From IMG/VR virus record IMGVR_UViG_3300021964_000106, positions 1 through 50,597 of that record: DNA of 50,597 nucleotides; one strand, given 5' to 3'. This DNA comes from a virus. The position numbers and the translations under genes were made by a program. A model generated the notes under the pieces. It searched no databases and was not told where the DNA came from. It saw nothing but the letters and a program-made list of their open reading frames with translations. Below are positions 1 to 9,265 of the stretch, in pieces. The number at the start of each line of letters is the position of its first letter. The stretch's first letter is position 1.

Positions 1-31
1 TCCCATTTTCAACTTTTGCAAAATGACTCAT
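1..31 (-). CDS. Partial small virion-associated protein (N-terminus only)
   Basis: Only the first ten codons are present; they read MSHFAKVENG before the window ends. The start overlaps the stop of the glycine-rich gene as ATGA. The same ten residues, with one change (N for D), begin the complete 119-residue gene at 49201-49560, which also follows a glycine-rich gene. It is therefore the first piece of a second copy of that gene, cut by the contig end. Function is unknown; its place suggests a tail-adhesin accessory protein. Confidence 0.75.
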   Translation of the reverse strand, partial: MSHFAKVENG

Positions 32-810
32 GTCGTGTAACTTCCTGACGAAGTGTATGTAAGAATTGTGTTAGCACCTGATACGGTAACAGTTGGAGAA
101 CCTGTGGTAATCCCACTGTAACTTGAAGTGGGCATTCGTAATATCACAACACCTGATGCGCCAAGTTGACCATTGCCCGCAGTGTATGCCCTACCATCAC
201 CGCCATTGCCTGAGTTTGCTGGCTGTAGGTCAGTTTCTGGGTAATAATACCCATCTCCCCCTCTTGCATAAGTCACTGCTGTGCCTGTAATGTCATTAGC
301 CAGCCCGTTTGGTTGCGCAGTTCCCAAGCCTCCAGCACCGCCACCAGCACCTGAAGCATAACCTTGAGGATTTCCGGGGCCACCTGCATACCCTTGCCCT
401 GCTATACCGCTTCCGCCAATACTTGCTGAATTGAAACCTGCATTACCGCCACCTGAACCACCAGAATTACCGCCACCCGCTGAAGCCTGTCCGCCTTTGC
501 CACCTCCGGTTGACATAATTGACCCAAAGTAGCTGTTAGTTCCATTTGAATTGCTACCACCGCCCCCAACCGTTATGGTGTATACAAGTCCCGGGTCTAC
601 TGTTACAGCCGACTCAGTTGTTCCCCCACCCCCTGTAGGCGTAACGCTTGACCGTAGTCCACCAGCACCACCGCCACCACCACGAGTAGTTTGGTTGAAG
701 GGGCTATAACCACCTGAACCGCCCCCAGCAAGAACCAGATAATCAATATCATAAGGCCCAGCAGAAGCAGAAGCATTGACCCCAGCAAGTAAAGCAATTA
801 CTCCTGACAT
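28..810 (-). CDS. Glycine-rich tail adhesin-like protein, copy 1
   Basis: This 260-residue protein is dominated by glycine tracts (GGGGGAGG, GGSGGG, GAGGGAGG) between a short N-terminal beta segment (residues 20-30, YDIDYLVLAGG) and a C-terminal segment with the motif SGVVILRM. This pattern is typical of phage glycine-rich domain proteins and recalls the poly-glycine adhesins of T-even-like phages such as S16 gp38, so a role in host receptor recognition at the tail tip is likely but inferred. It follows the 110-residue gene with a TAATG overlap. A second copy lies at 49557-50339 with about 30 substitutions over 260 aligned residues and no gaps; the differences cluster in the first 40 residues and in glycine-loop positions. 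Confidence 0.8.
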   Translation of the reverse strand: MSGVIALLAGVNASASAGPYDIDYLVLAGGGSGGYSPFNQTTRGGGGGAGGLRSSVTPTGGGGTTESAVTVDPGLVYTITVGGGGSNSNGTNSYFGSIMSTGGGKGGQASAGGGNSGGSGGGNAGFNSASIGGSGIAGQGYAGGPGNPQGYASGAGGGAGGLGTAQPNGLANDITGTAVTYARGGDGYYYPETDLQPANSGNGGDGRAYTAGNGQLGASGVVILRMPTSSYSGITTGSPTVTVSGANTILTYTSSGSYTT

Positions 811-1142
811 TAGCTAACTGCTCCTGCAATAACGCAGACTGTGCCAGAGATAAAAAAAATAGAGCATAGTCCACGAGTGGCTAGTGTGACGTTTGCAACG
901 TCTGTGTCTGCTCCTGATATGTAGGCTGTCGTGATAGAACAAGTAATAGTTATATCACCTGTTGTATTGTTAAAAATATTAACTACATCGCCTTCACTAA
1001 AAGTAGCGTCAGGTATTGTAATGGAACCACCCGTACCTACTTGCACATACTGGCCTACATCATTGTTAGCCAATGTATAGCTAGATGTCTTTGTGCCTAC
1101 GGGGGCAACTATCCTATCTGCAATGTCTCTTGCGTTACTCAT
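810..1142 (-). CDS. Small beta-rich tail protein preceding adhesin, copy 1
   Basis: The 110-residue product begins MSNARDIADR. I chose the ATG at 1142 because it has an AGGG ribosome site at proper distance and forms an ATGA overlap with the upstream stop; a GTG four codons earlier would bury that site. The middle carries short hydrophobic beta-type repeats with T/N/D turns (GGSITIPDATF, GDVVNIFNNTTGDITI), like the small beta-helical or trimer-forming domains of phage fibre proteins. A paralogue, truncated by the contig end, sits at 50339-50597. It is probably a fibre-tip or connector subunit working with the glycine-rich protein; no enzymatic motif is visible. Confidence 0.7.
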   Translation of the reverse strand: MSNARDIADRIVAPVGTKTSSYTLANNDVGQYVQVGTGGSITIPDATFSEGDVVNIFNNTTGDITITCSITTAYISGADTDVANVTLATRGLCSIFFISGTVCVIAGAVS

Positions 1143-1726
1143 ATCTGTATCCACCCTGTAGTATTGTCTTCCTGATATGCGTCTTCATCCCAGTACGCTT
1201 CACCTTCTGGTTTAGGCAGTGGTGCGTTCCAGACAAATGCTGTGCTGTCGTAAGTCCAAGAGTCGTATGGTGACTCGTCAGGGCTTTCAGGCAGTGCGTT
1301 ATCCGGGAAGCCAGCCTGTGCAGGCACATCGCGTAGAGCATTCCTGTAGTTCTCGTAGACAGCCTTGTCATCAGTTGACAGTGGACTGTCAGGTAGAACC
1401 GCCCAATCAGTTTTAGCCAGCTTGTCATTGCGCTGGATGCGCACATTAGCCCTTTTCCCAATTAGCTCATTGGCAATGGCTTCAGGGGTTCTGTCTATAA
1501 TACTAAAAGTCTGGTAGGCAACGCCATCGCGTACTTCTATGACATCTTCAATGACCTTCTCGGTAGCTGAGTCATAGGTTGGTTTTGTGTCATCTGTCAG
1601 TCTGACCAAGTTGAGAGAGGCCAGTGTCGCGTCACTGAAGGGTAACGCAAATGAAGTGTTAGGATGGGCTTTGACAACTTGCCTCTCGCTAACTACTGTC
1701 TGTGATTCTGTGTTGTAGTATCTCAT
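1139..1726 (-). CDS. Tail fibre assembly-like protein
   Basis: The 195-residue protein sits directly after the LamG/SPRY fibre gene. Residues about 95-145 (RNDKLAKTDWAVLPDSPL, then KAVYENYRNALRDVP) match the style of phage tail-fibre assembly chaperones, where a 'RD..L..TDW' segment is followed by 'W..YRQALRD'. The C-terminus has an aromatic and acidic tail (WTYDSTAFVWNAPLP, YWDED, GWIQI) resembling the end of the 119-residue protein at 49201-49560. It starts at an ATG preceded by AGGT and overlaps the next gene by ATGA. A chaperone or cap for the fibre is the best guess; structural incorporation is also possible. Confidence 0.7.
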   Translation of the reverse strand: MRYYNTESQTVVSERQVVKAHPNTSFALPFSDATLASLNLVRLTDDTKPTYDSATEKVIEDVIEVRDGVAYQTFSIIDRTPEAIANELIGKRANVRIQRNDKLAKTDWAVLPDSPLSTDDKAVYENYRNALRDVPAQAGFPDNALPESPDESPYDSWTYDSTAFVWNAPLPKPEGEAYWDEDAYQEDNTTGWIQI

Positions 1727-1734
1727 TGTGTTAC

Positions 1735-4182
1735 CTATCGTGCGTTTGAATATTTGAATGGGTTTTCTGCGAATGCCATGTAGATGTATGTAGCACCTGA
1801 TGCGTTCTGTGTACTGCTTTCACCTATACATTTAAACCCGTTAGATAAGAAGTCTACTCTTGTACTAGAGTTACCTACTTCTGCGCTACTTGAGTTAGGA
1901 TATAGCCATTCTTCTGCGGGGTTATATGTATCTCTTGCATTATCCATTAAAACCCAATTATAGCCTGAGGCATCTGTACGCTTCGTCATTATAAAAGCAG
2001 GTCTAAATCCGGTGTAGATGAAGGGGCCATTCCCGCTAGTGTCTCCATTCCCGGTATAGCTTCCGAAGGAACTGAAGCCTTCTTTTTCTGCCCATATATA
2101 AGCAACATTGTTGCTATTAGCTAGAGTAGAGTAGCCAATATTAAAACTCGCTGTTGTACTAGATACACCAGAAGGCCACATAGTGTAAGTACCTGTACTT
2201 GCAGCCATATCACTATTTAACGCAATGTATGAAGTTGTCGTACTAGCGAATGATTGATGCCATGTGTACCAGCTATAGCCTGATGAACTTGTAATTTTTA
2301 CAGTAACCATTGCAGGAGTAGCCCCAAGTCCATGACCTACTGTGAAGCCTCCTGATGCCGGAGCAGTAAATGTAACTATACTAAACCCTGCATCTGTATT
2401 TGCAGACACGTTACTTGTTATATCTCCGTCTGTGTTACTTGATGCAGTGCCTCCAGCTTTCCATGAATAATTAACAATACTGCTTCTGTTAAGTCCGGGG
2501 TGACTATCTATCCGATAGCCGTCAGTAATAAAGCTATCAAACTTACCCGTGCCAGATTCTTGCGCACCTGTGTCAAATCCTAATGACCATCCATCACCAC
2601 GATTGCGGTCAACAATAATCCATCCATAGCCGTTTTCATCACGGTTCTTAAAAATACCCAAATCAGGGTCAAAGCCTACGCCCGTAATATCTCTGTCGTT
2701 AGTGCTGTTGCCTTCATAAAGCAGTACGTTAAGCTGATCTTCTGGAAGCCCTGCCACAGCTGTATCGTCTATATTAGGCCCGATAGTGGGTTCTGGTAAG
2801 TTGGCTGTGGATAGGGCTAAGTGGTCTGTTGGGGGTGTGTAAGTTAAGGGTGTCTGACCAAAGTTAGTGGTTGTTTGTGAATTGTAATAGTTTGCATTAG
2901 ACATATAGTAAATGGAACTTGTCAGTCCTGTAACTGTGCCTTGAAGCGTTCCATTTTTATAAAACGATATTTGTAAGTTATCTACATCTAATGCCACACC
3001 TATAACATCATTGGTTGTAAATGTAGCGTAAGTGGCAACACTAGACCCTTCCTTATAAACAGCTCCATTCCTAAAATAACCAACACCACCACCAGTAGAA
3101 TCACCAGTATATTTACCGTTAGACGGTTGCTGAATAATTCTTGCTACACCAACACACGGATAAGACGCGGCTGAAGAAATTGCATTTATTTTTTCTTCCC
3201 AGTACCACTTACCTGATGTTACGGCTATTGTTGAATAGTCAAGGCTATCCTCTGCACTATTATTTCCAAAACTTACCAAATTACCATCAGACAATGTAGT
3301 TCTTGCAGAAGAAGCCAAAGGATTTAACGTAGCAAAGTTATTAGTAGGCGTATCAATCAGCTGATCTGAGCTTGTAAGCCCTGTAGAAGTATAGTGATTA
3401 CCATTGCCTGAAACGTCCTTACCTAAATCAGATGAATCTGCAAAGTCTAAGTAAAAACCTCCATTGCCATAAGAAATACCAGAAGGTTCTACAGGAATCC
3501 AAACACCGTTTTTAAATTCACCAAATTTACTTATATCATAAGCAGTACCATCTACAGCGTGTGCTTCTGCTAAATAAAAATCGTGACCGTAAGTTGAGTT
3601 ATTAGCTAGTGCAGGGCTAATGTACATACCCCATGCGCTATTTGTGGTTGTAAATAAATGCCAATCTGTATTTTGTGGTGTTTCTGCTGGCTGATCGGTA
3701 GTGGTGTAAGGTATCGGCACTCCGTTTAAATAGAGTTTATACCTATCGCTACCAGTTGAAAGTGTAGTATCTACAACAACATATAGATGATACCAAGCTG
3801 AAAAGTCACGCTGTTGTGAAATAGTATCTGCCCGCATTAAGTATCTTGGGGTTGGGGTGGGGCGATAATCCTGAAACTCCCAAGAACCTTCTCCATAAGG
3901 CGAATAATTACTGTAATCATAAATAGCAAACGTCGGATAACCAGACGACATTGTGTTAAAAAAAATACCAAGACCAGCTTGATGTATTTTGTTTACTTTC
4001 ATCCAACAAGAAAAACTTAATTTTTGTGCATCTGTTGGAGAACTAGCTAAAGCTGTTGATCTTGAAAGATACTTACTAGATGTTCCCTGTATCCGCACAG
4101 AGTTATCTATCGTGTACGGGTAGAAGTCACCACTGACATTTCCTGCTGCACTTTGCAGTGCTGTAATTAACTCATTGCTCAT
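1735..4182 (-). CDS. Tail fibre / receptor-binding protein with LamG-like and SPRY-like domains
   Basis: The 815-residue protein has a concanavalin A/LamG-like N-terminal region (about residues 20-215: [41 protein letters not shown]), then a SPRY-like region at about 300-450 ([24 protein letters not shown]-type segment, [11 protein letters not shown]), then a C-terminal region with [18 protein letters not shown] and [11 protein letters not shown]-like segments typical of phage fibres carrying DUF7483-type repeats. Such lectin-fold domains bind surface glycans, so host attachment is the likely role. It overlaps the preceding fibre gene by ATGA, and the putative assembly protein follows it. Domain assignment rests on recognisable sequence pattern, not a profile search. 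Confidence 0.8.
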   Translation of the reverse strand: MSNELITALQSAAGNVSGDFYPYTIDNSVRIQGTSSKYLSRSTALASSPTDAQKLSFSCWMKVNKIHQAGLGIFFNTMSSGYPTFAIYDYSNYSPYGEGSWEFQDYRPTPTPRYLMRADTISQQRDFSAWYHLYVVVDTTLSTGSDRYKLYLNGVPIPYTTTDQPAETPQNTDWHLFTTTNSAWGMYISPALANNSTYGHDFYLAEAHAVDGTAYDISKFGEFKNGVWIPVEPSGISYGNGGFYLDFADSSDLGKDVSGNGNHYTSTGLTSSDQLIDTPTNNFATLNPLASSARTTLSDGNLVSFGNNSAEDSLDYSTIAVTSGKWYWEEKINAISSAASYPCVGVARIIQQPSNGKYTGDSTGGGVGYFRNGAVYKEGSSVATYATFTTNDVIGVALDVDNLQISFYKNGTLQGTVTGLTSSIYYMSNANYYNSQTTTNFGQTPLTYTPPTDHLALSTANLPEPTIGPNIDDTAVAGLPEDQLNVLLYEGNSTNDRDITGVGFDPDLGIFKNRDENGYGWIIVDRNRGDGWSLGFDTGAQESGTGKFDSFITDGYRIDSHPGLNRSSIVNYSWKAGGTASSNTDGDITSNVSANTDAGFSIVTFTAPASGGFTVGHGLGATPAMVTVKITSSSGYSWYTWHQSFASTTTSYIALNSDMAASTGTYTMWPSGVSSTTASFNIGYSTLANSNNVAYIWAEKEGFSSFGSYTGNGDTSGNGPFIYTGFRPAFIMTKRTDASGYNWVLMDNARDTYNPAEEWLYPNSSSAEVGNSSTRVDFLSNGFKCIGESSTQNASGATYIYMAFAENPFKYSNAR

Positions 4183-6728
4183 ATAGAGTTTCCGACATAT
4201 GCACCGTAAAGAGTGCTAGATACTTTCCAGAATACCAGCGTGTCTGCTGCTGTTAGGGTAGGCGCAACATTACCGCTATTTGTTACCCATGTCATAGTAG
4301 GCCAAGTGATCGTGTAGCTTCCTGCATCTGTAAGTATCAGCACGATAGCGTCACCAGATGACAGCGAGTCAGTAAATGTAGTGTTGGCTGCTATTGTCTT
4401 GGTTTGTATTGCCCCGTTGGTAGCGTCAAAGGCTGTCCCGGTTAAAGCGTAGACCGTGGAGCGTATTGTCTTGTTGGTCAGTGTCTGGGTGTTGGTCGCT
4501 GTGGTTGTATTGGCATCGTAGCCCTGAACCGTTACACCAAGATCAGAAGTTGTTAGAGCATTAGCAACATTGAATGTTTCAAAGGCTACTACTTCAATCA
4601 AGTCACCTGCTGCTGCACCTGATGCTAGAACAATGCTTGTGCCGTTTGTAGCAGTAACGTCAGTACCGACAATTAACTTAACACCATTCATGTAAACATC
4701 AACATAACCAGCAGTGTAAGCAACAGTAAATGTAGTCTGTGCTGCTGTAGCAGTAAAGTTAGTTCTTACATAGGTATATGAAGGAATGTTTACTACCGCC
4801 CATGAAGCAGTAGTTCCATCAGTTGTTAGATAGTAACCAGCGTTACCTGTCTGGCTTGGTAAGGCATCAACATTACCAAAAGATATTGTGCCAGCACCGT
4901 CAGTGATAAGTGCCTGTCCAGTTGTGCCGTCAGATGTAGGGACTGTAAAGGTGGTAACAAAAGACTGTAGGTTGCTGTCAAAGGCCAGTACAGTGACACC
5001 GATGTCTGCATCAAGAAGGGTTGTTGGATCGTTAACTTCTGCGCCTGTAGCAATGCCAGCAAGTTTAGTTTCTTCGGCAGTTGTAAAAGAAGCAGTGGTA
5101 GCGTCCAGTACAGCACTGTGGGCTTGTACGTTCACACCAATGTCTGCATCAACTAATATCGTTGCATCGTATCCTTGTACACTTACGCCTATGTCACTTG
5201 ACTGTAATGCTGAGTCAGCCAGTGTACCTTGTGCAGCAGTAGCAAATGCTGTGGCTTCATTGCCATCAAGTAGGTCAGCGTCTAAGCCTGTACCTGCCCC
5301 ATCAACTGTGAGGAGGGCTGTAAGTATCTCAGAGGCTGTTTGGTCGGCTGTAGCACCAGCTTCTATTGCATCTAGTTTAGTTTCGTCAGCTGTAGTAAAA
5401 GAAGCTGTAGTGGCTGCAAGAACAGCAGAGTAAGCCTGAACATCTGTGCCAATTTCTACGCCTAAATTAGTTCGGGCAGCAGCAGCTGTAGATGCGCCAG
5501 TACCACCGTTACCTATCTCAAGATCAGCACCAGACCAATCAGTATTTGATATTGTACTGGCTGTAGCTAAACTGCCTAATCCTAAAGATGTTCTTGCTGT
5601 TGAACCAGCCTCGGCTACCCAGCCTGTAGCTGAACCTACAATAAAGTTACCGTCTGCATTTGATAGTCCAGCAATAGTAGTCAGATCTGAATCTAATGCC
5701 TGTTTGTTATTCAACTGAGTCTGGATATTTGATGTAACACCATCAGTATAATTTAATTCTGTAACTGTAGCTGTAATACCATCAAGTGTATTTAACTCAG
5801 AAGTTGTAGCTGTTATACCTGCTAAAGTGTTAAGTTCAGCACCAGTAGCGGTAATACTAGTGCCAGCAAAATCAATAGCATCAACATACGCAACACCATC
5901 AATATAGATGTCTTTCCACTCGGCTCCTGTTCCTCCAAGGTCATAGGTGTTAGTGGCTGAAGGAAGAATATTTGACGCAACATCGGCAGCAAGGTTAATT
6001 GTGTCTGTAGCAGCATCACCAAAAGTAAGATTGCCAGATATTGTCGCATTGCCTGTCACCGTTAAATTACCACCAACAGAGATGTCGCCTGTTGTAGTAA
6101 CAGCATCTAAGTAGGCGTGTGACCAGTAGTTTGAACCGTCACCAAGAGTGTATGTGCTATCTGCACTAGGAATAATGTTTGAAGCTACATCTGCGGTAAT
6201 AGTAAGTGTATCTGTAGCTGCATCACCAATAGTTACATTGCCATCAAAAGTAGCTGCGCCTGTAACATCAAGTGTGCTAGAAAGAGTTGTCGCGCCTGTA
6301 ACGCCAAGAGTTGTACCTACAGTAGACGCACCATCTACAGTCAATGTATCTATAGTTGCTGTGCCGTCTAAATACAGATCTTTAAATTCTAATGATGATG
6401 TACCTAAATCAATATCATTATCAGTTACTGGAACAATTGCACCATCTTGAATACGAATTTGTTCTTCAGCTGCGCTACTTACTTCTACGTAAAAACCCCA
6501 ACGGTTATTAGTGCTATCAACTGCAATTTTATTTAAGAAGTCTTCATCACCAATAACATGAATGTTACCGCCCTCGCCAGACGTACCATCATGTCTGTGT
6601 CCAGTTGTACCACTACTTGCATACGAAAATGCATTTACTAGCTGATTGTATTCGTCATTGAATAACGAAGCAGTAATAGTATCGCCATCTGCAAATGTAC
6701 TTTGTCTAGTGTAACTAGTTCCAGCCAT
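4179..6728 (-). CDS. Tail fibre protein with repetitive beta-structured shaft
   Basis: The 849-residue protein begins [18 protein letters not shown], like other marine phage fibres that attach by the N-terminus. Residues about 110-260 are repeats of the type [20 protein letters not shown] / [24 protein letters not shown], and later come ELNTLAGIT / ELNTLDGIT / ELNYTDGVT repeats and the familiar [18 protein letters not shown] motif. These mark a trimeric beta-helical shaft. The C-terminal part ([28 protein letters not shown]) is a common phage fibre domain. It follows the nozzle-like gene and precedes the LamG fibre by ATGA overlap. It is probably the primary fibre linking tail to receptor-binding tips. 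DNA repeats within it could recombine. Confidence 0.85.
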   Translation of the reverse strand: MAGTSYTRQSTFADGDTITASLFNDEYNQLVNAFSYASSGTTGHRHDGTSGEGGNIHVIGDEDFLNKIAVDSTNNRWGFYVEVSSAAEEQIRIQDGAIVPVTDNDIDLGTSSLEFKDLYLDGTATIDTLTVDGASTVGTTLGVTGATTLSSTLDVTGAATFDGNVTIGDAATDTLTITADVASNIIPSADSTYTLGDGSNYWSHAYLDAVTTTGDISVGGNLTVTGNATISGNLTFGDAATDTINLAADVASNILPSATNTYDLGGTGAEWKDIYIDGVAYVDAIDFAGTSITATGAELNTLAGITATTSELNTLDGITATVTELNYTDGVTSNIQTQLNNKQALDSDLTTIAGLSNADGNFIVGSATGWVAEAGSTARTSLGLGSLATASTISNTDWSGADLEIGNGGTGASTAAAARTNLGVEIGTDVQAYSAVLAATTASFTTADETKLDAIEAGATADQTASEILTALLTVDGAGTGLDADLLDGNEATAFATAAQGTLADSALQSSDIGVSVQGYDATILVDADIGVNVQAHSAVLDATTASFTTAEETKLAGIATGAEVNDPTTLLDADIGVTVLAFDSNLQSFVTTFTVPTSDGTTGQALITDGAGTISFGNVDALPSQTGNAGYYLTTDGTTASWAVVNIPSYTYVRTNFTATAAQTTFTVAYTAGYVDVYMNGVKLIVGTDVTATNGTSIVLASGAAAGDLIEVVAFETFNVANALTTSDLGVTVQGYDANTTTATNTQTLTNKTIRSTVYALTGTAFDATNGAIQTKTIAANTTFTDSLSSGDAIVLILTDAGSYTITWPTMTWVTNSGNVAPTLTAADTLVFWKVSSTLYGAYVGNSI

Positions 6729-6734
6729 TTTCTT

Positions 6735-8330
6735 TTATCTCCTACCCGAGGGCATATAATCTATATATAAACCATTTACTGAATATGCAGCATTGTTATC
6801 ATTGCTTGAAAGTCTAAAACTAGCTACATGCCCACTCCCCTGTAACGATTGTCTTACTAACGGGTCTAGCGAACCACCAAATACATTTGTTCCAAATAGT
6901 GCTGATCCAAACAAAGATGGAGTCTGTACTTCAGTTAGTACATAATCAGCTGGTTGCGGAATAGTTGTATCTTCGTAATTAAATCTTACACGCAAAGACG
7001 GCTGCACTTCGCCTTCGGGACTTAATGAAATTTTTGCATAATGTAATGTTTTTAATGTACCTGCGTCACCAAAGTCTAGGTTCGGTGTCTTGTATCTTGC
7101 TGATATACTTTGAGCTGACCCTGACTGATAAAAGTAATTACCACTATCATGCTCGTAAATATAACCAGAGTTATCCCCATGATATGTTTTTTCAACGCCC
7201 GTGCTTAAAAATGCAGATGAAATTGCGGGAGCTTGTATACCTTCTGTTTCAGACCACTCAAATCCATTTGGGGTTAATGTTCCAATTAATCCTTTAGATG
7301 CTGAAATAGCTGATCCAGTAGGTGTATAAAATAATCTGTACTGGGATTTGTTTCTTAGTACCACACTGCTTATAGTGTAGTCAGTTATGCTAGCAGCTAA
7401 GTCTGCAACAATAGACTGTACCTGTCTGGATACAGAACTTAACTCAACGTCACCAATACGCGCTGTTGCAGCTACAAGACGAATACCGTCTGGTGCTAAG
7501 AATAAAACATCACCACCAATTTCTTGGATGCTATATCCACTTAAACAACCCACGTTAGATGTAATCTGTGAAACAGCTACAGATGCTGCATCATTAATAT
7601 TATCTAATCTATGTATTGTGTTTTGGCAAAAGATATACAAAGAATCACGGAAACTTTTTATACCTACAATTCTATCATCTATTGTTACTGAACCAGAACC
7701 AGTACCAGTAAAATCTCTGTCATCATTTGTTTTACTGTAGTAAACAGTTGAAGGCGCATTTTCAGCATCTACAATACAAATATGTTTATTATGATTTTCA
7801 ACATATTTACCAGCAGCAGGTGCGCTTATTTCTTCGTAGATAAATAATCTACTTGCGCCTGTACCATCAATATGAAAATGAGCTACCTTATCTGAACCTG
7901 TTGCAATAGTTACTGAGCCATATTCGCTATCTGTATGACCAGTAGGCGCACGCATAATTACAAACTGAGCTTGGCCTTGGTTAGGTCTATCCAGTTCTGC
8001 TTGAGAATTTAGATTAGCTTCAGTAACTCCAACATGACCTGTATCTCTGTTTATCTGCGTCCATGTTGTGCCGTCTTCGGTATAATATATACTTGTGTCT
8101 ACACATACGATAAGACCGAGTGCATAAGGGAACACGCCATGAATTCGTGATGCACCTTCTGGTCTAGTTGTTCCATAGTTAGCGTAACCGTTTATACGCC
8201 TATAGCCACCATCAGGGTCTACTTCAAAATTAATCAGCTGAGTAGCAAAGCCCGGCTGCTGAAGCATATCAAATTGGTTTAGGTTAGTGTTTAACCCGCC
8301 CTTACATGAAAGACCAAATGGTTGAGACAT
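6735..8330 (-). CDS. Tail nozzle / stabilization-like protein (gp12- or gp10-like)
   Basis: The 531-residue protein begins MSQPFGLSCKGGLNTNLNQFDML and has the 'GG..T..NQFDM..PG.AT.L.NFEVD..GG.RRI.GY' opening found in podoviral tail tube B and P22 gp10-like packaged-DNA stabilization proteins. The rest is beta-rich, with propeller-like blades (LIVCVDTSIYYTEDGTTW, DSLYIFCQNTIHRLDN). It follows the adaptor gene by TAATG overlap and precedes the main fibre, the usual place for a nozzle. It is expected to form the distal tail tube that holds the genome in the capsid. The family-level call is good; the exact homologue cannot be set by eye. Confidence 0.8.
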   Translation of the reverse strand: MSQPFGLSCKGGLNTNLNQFDMLQQPGFATQLINFEVDPDGGYRRINGYANYGTTRPEGASRIHGVFPYALGLIVCVDTSIYYTEDGTTWTQINRDTGHVGVTEANLNSQAELDRPNQGQAQFVIMRAPTGHTDSEYGSVTIATGSDKVAHFHIDGTGASRLFIYEEISAPAAGKYVENHNKHICIVDAENAPSTVYYSKTNDDRDFTGTGSGSVTIDDRIVGIKSFRDSLYIFCQNTIHRLDNINDAASVAVSQITSNVGCLSGYSIQEIGGDVLFLAPDGIRLVAATARIGDVELSSVSRQVQSIVADLAASITDYTISSVVLRNKSQYRLFYTPTGSAISASKGLIGTLTPNGFEWSETEGIQAPAISSAFLSTGVEKTYHGDNSGYIYEHDSGNYFYQSGSAQSISARYKTPNLDFGDAGTLKTLHYAKISLSPEGEVQPSLRVRFNYEDTTIPQPADYVLTEVQTPSLFGSALFGTNVFGGSLDPLVRQSLQGSGHVASFRLSSNDNNAAYSVNGLYIDYMPSGRR

Positions 8331-9100
8331 TAAATAAATACCACTCTATCGTCTTTGAAATATGATGGGGTAGGATCAAGAAGATTAGAACGCATGCTTC
8401 TTAGTCCTTTGTTGTAGTCATCTAATGCAAAAGCAGCAGCCTGTGGATTATCTTTAAACTGCCAAATGTAGTATCTTGCCCTAGCCATTAAGACGGGCTT
8501 GTATAAATCTGGAAACACTATTGTGTCTGAATATGCAGATAGCTCTGTTGGTAGATCCCAAGCATAAAACCAAATACGATAGGTTTGCTTAGGAATTGGA
8601 CTTAATCCAAACTTACGAGAGTCTGGACTACGAATAACAAAGCGGGGTTCTCCCCAAGCCTGTGTATCCGCATCGTCTGCATTTTCTGCGGTACGTCTAA
8701 AATCTTTCCACTCTTCTGTAGTTAAGAATTTTAAATTTCTTGAAACGTATGGAGCAGTTTCACCACTAACTCCAATTGTGGTTACATAAAAAGTATCCCA
8801 ATCAATTGAGCCATAATCGGTTGTTACATCTGAACTGGCAGCTTTTAGTTCGTACCAGCGTATACCCGCAGTAGTTTCAGCATATACATTACCATACATT
8901 GGGTCTGTTGCACCGCTTTCCGCAGTAGCAAGAAAAGGCCACTTAGGTTCATAGTTAGCTATGTCTAAGTAACCTCTATTAATACAATCTTTAGCATGCT
9001 GCTGTATGCCCGTAGCTGAAGCAAAGTTAGCAGAAGTTAATGGGACTTCATTTAATTCACGCAAAAGTTCATTTGTGATAGTTAAAAATGTTGCTGCCAT
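8330..9100 (-). CDS. Head-tail adaptor / tail tube A-like protein
   Basis: The 256-residue protein starts MAATFLTITNELLRELNEVPLT, the characteristic opening of podoviral adaptor proteins (T7 gp11-like or SU10 adaptor-like), with the conserved 'CINRGYLDIANYEPKWPFL' helix that follows and a C-terminal helix (PVLMARARYYIWQFKDNP). Such proteins form a dodecameric ring under the portal and complete the head. It starts in a TAATG overlap with a small upstream gene, lies between capsid and nozzle, and so is in the expected order for T7-like morphogenesis. Confidence 0.82.
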   Translation of the reverse strand: MAATFLTITNELLRELNEVPLTSANFASATGIQQHAKDCINRGYLDIANYEPKWPFLATAESGATDPMYGNVYAETTAGIRWYELKAASSDVTTDYGSIDWDTFYVTTIGVSGETAPYVSRNLKFLTTEEWKDFRRTAENADDADTQAWGEPRFVIRSPDSRKFGLSPIPKQTYRIWFYAWDLPTELSAYSDTIVFPDLYKPVLMARARYYIWQFKDNPQAAAFALDDYNKGLRSMRSNLLDPTPSYFKDDRVVFI

Positions 9101-9222
9101 TATTTATCCTTTTTGAATATACGATCCCAGTTTTGTGCATACTGTTCACGCGACACCTGACTTTTGCGGGGTCTGCCCCTGTGTTTATTTCTAGCTTTTA
9201 AATTTATGCCTTTCTTTCTCAT
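9100..9222 (-). CDS. Small basic protein with NWDRIF motif
   Basis: A 40-residue, lysine/arginine-rich product (MRKKGINLKARNKHRGRPRK..., then EQYAQNWDRIFKK). The same short signature, 'RRP...QF.SNWDRIF.N', occurs in the 50-residue protein at 33250-33402, which argues that both are real. The stop overlaps the adaptor start as TAATG. The start ATG directly follows the T-tract of the post-capsid terminator and has no Shine-Dalgarno sequence, so its translation would depend on read-through and is uncertain. Function unknown. Confidence 0.5.
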   Translation of the reverse strand: MRKKGINLKARNKHRGRPRKSQVSREQYAQNWDRIFKKDK

Positions 9223-9250
9223 AAAAAATGGGGGCAGTTTCCCACCCCCA
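9223..9250 (-). terminator. Rho-independent terminator after the capsid gene
   Basis: Read on the minus strand, TGGGGG and CCCCCA pair around a 10-nt loop and are followed directly by A/T with six T residues. It lies 16 nt past the capsid stop. This is a textbook intrinsic terminator and would make capsid, and whatever is transcribed with it, more abundant than the tail genes downstream. Confidence 0.75.
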
Positions 9251-9265
9251 CCTTCCTATCAACTA

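Noticed and set aside
1-1142. Direct terminal repeats
   Set aside because: The left and right end sequences are similar but differ at many positions and end at different points of the cassette, so they are paralogues, not terminal redundancy.
4888-5433. 181-codon open frame antisense to the tail fibre
   Set aside because: Composition follows the repetitive fibre codons read backwards (Val/Ala/Ser-rich), there is no ribosome site, and the fibre frame is clearly coding.
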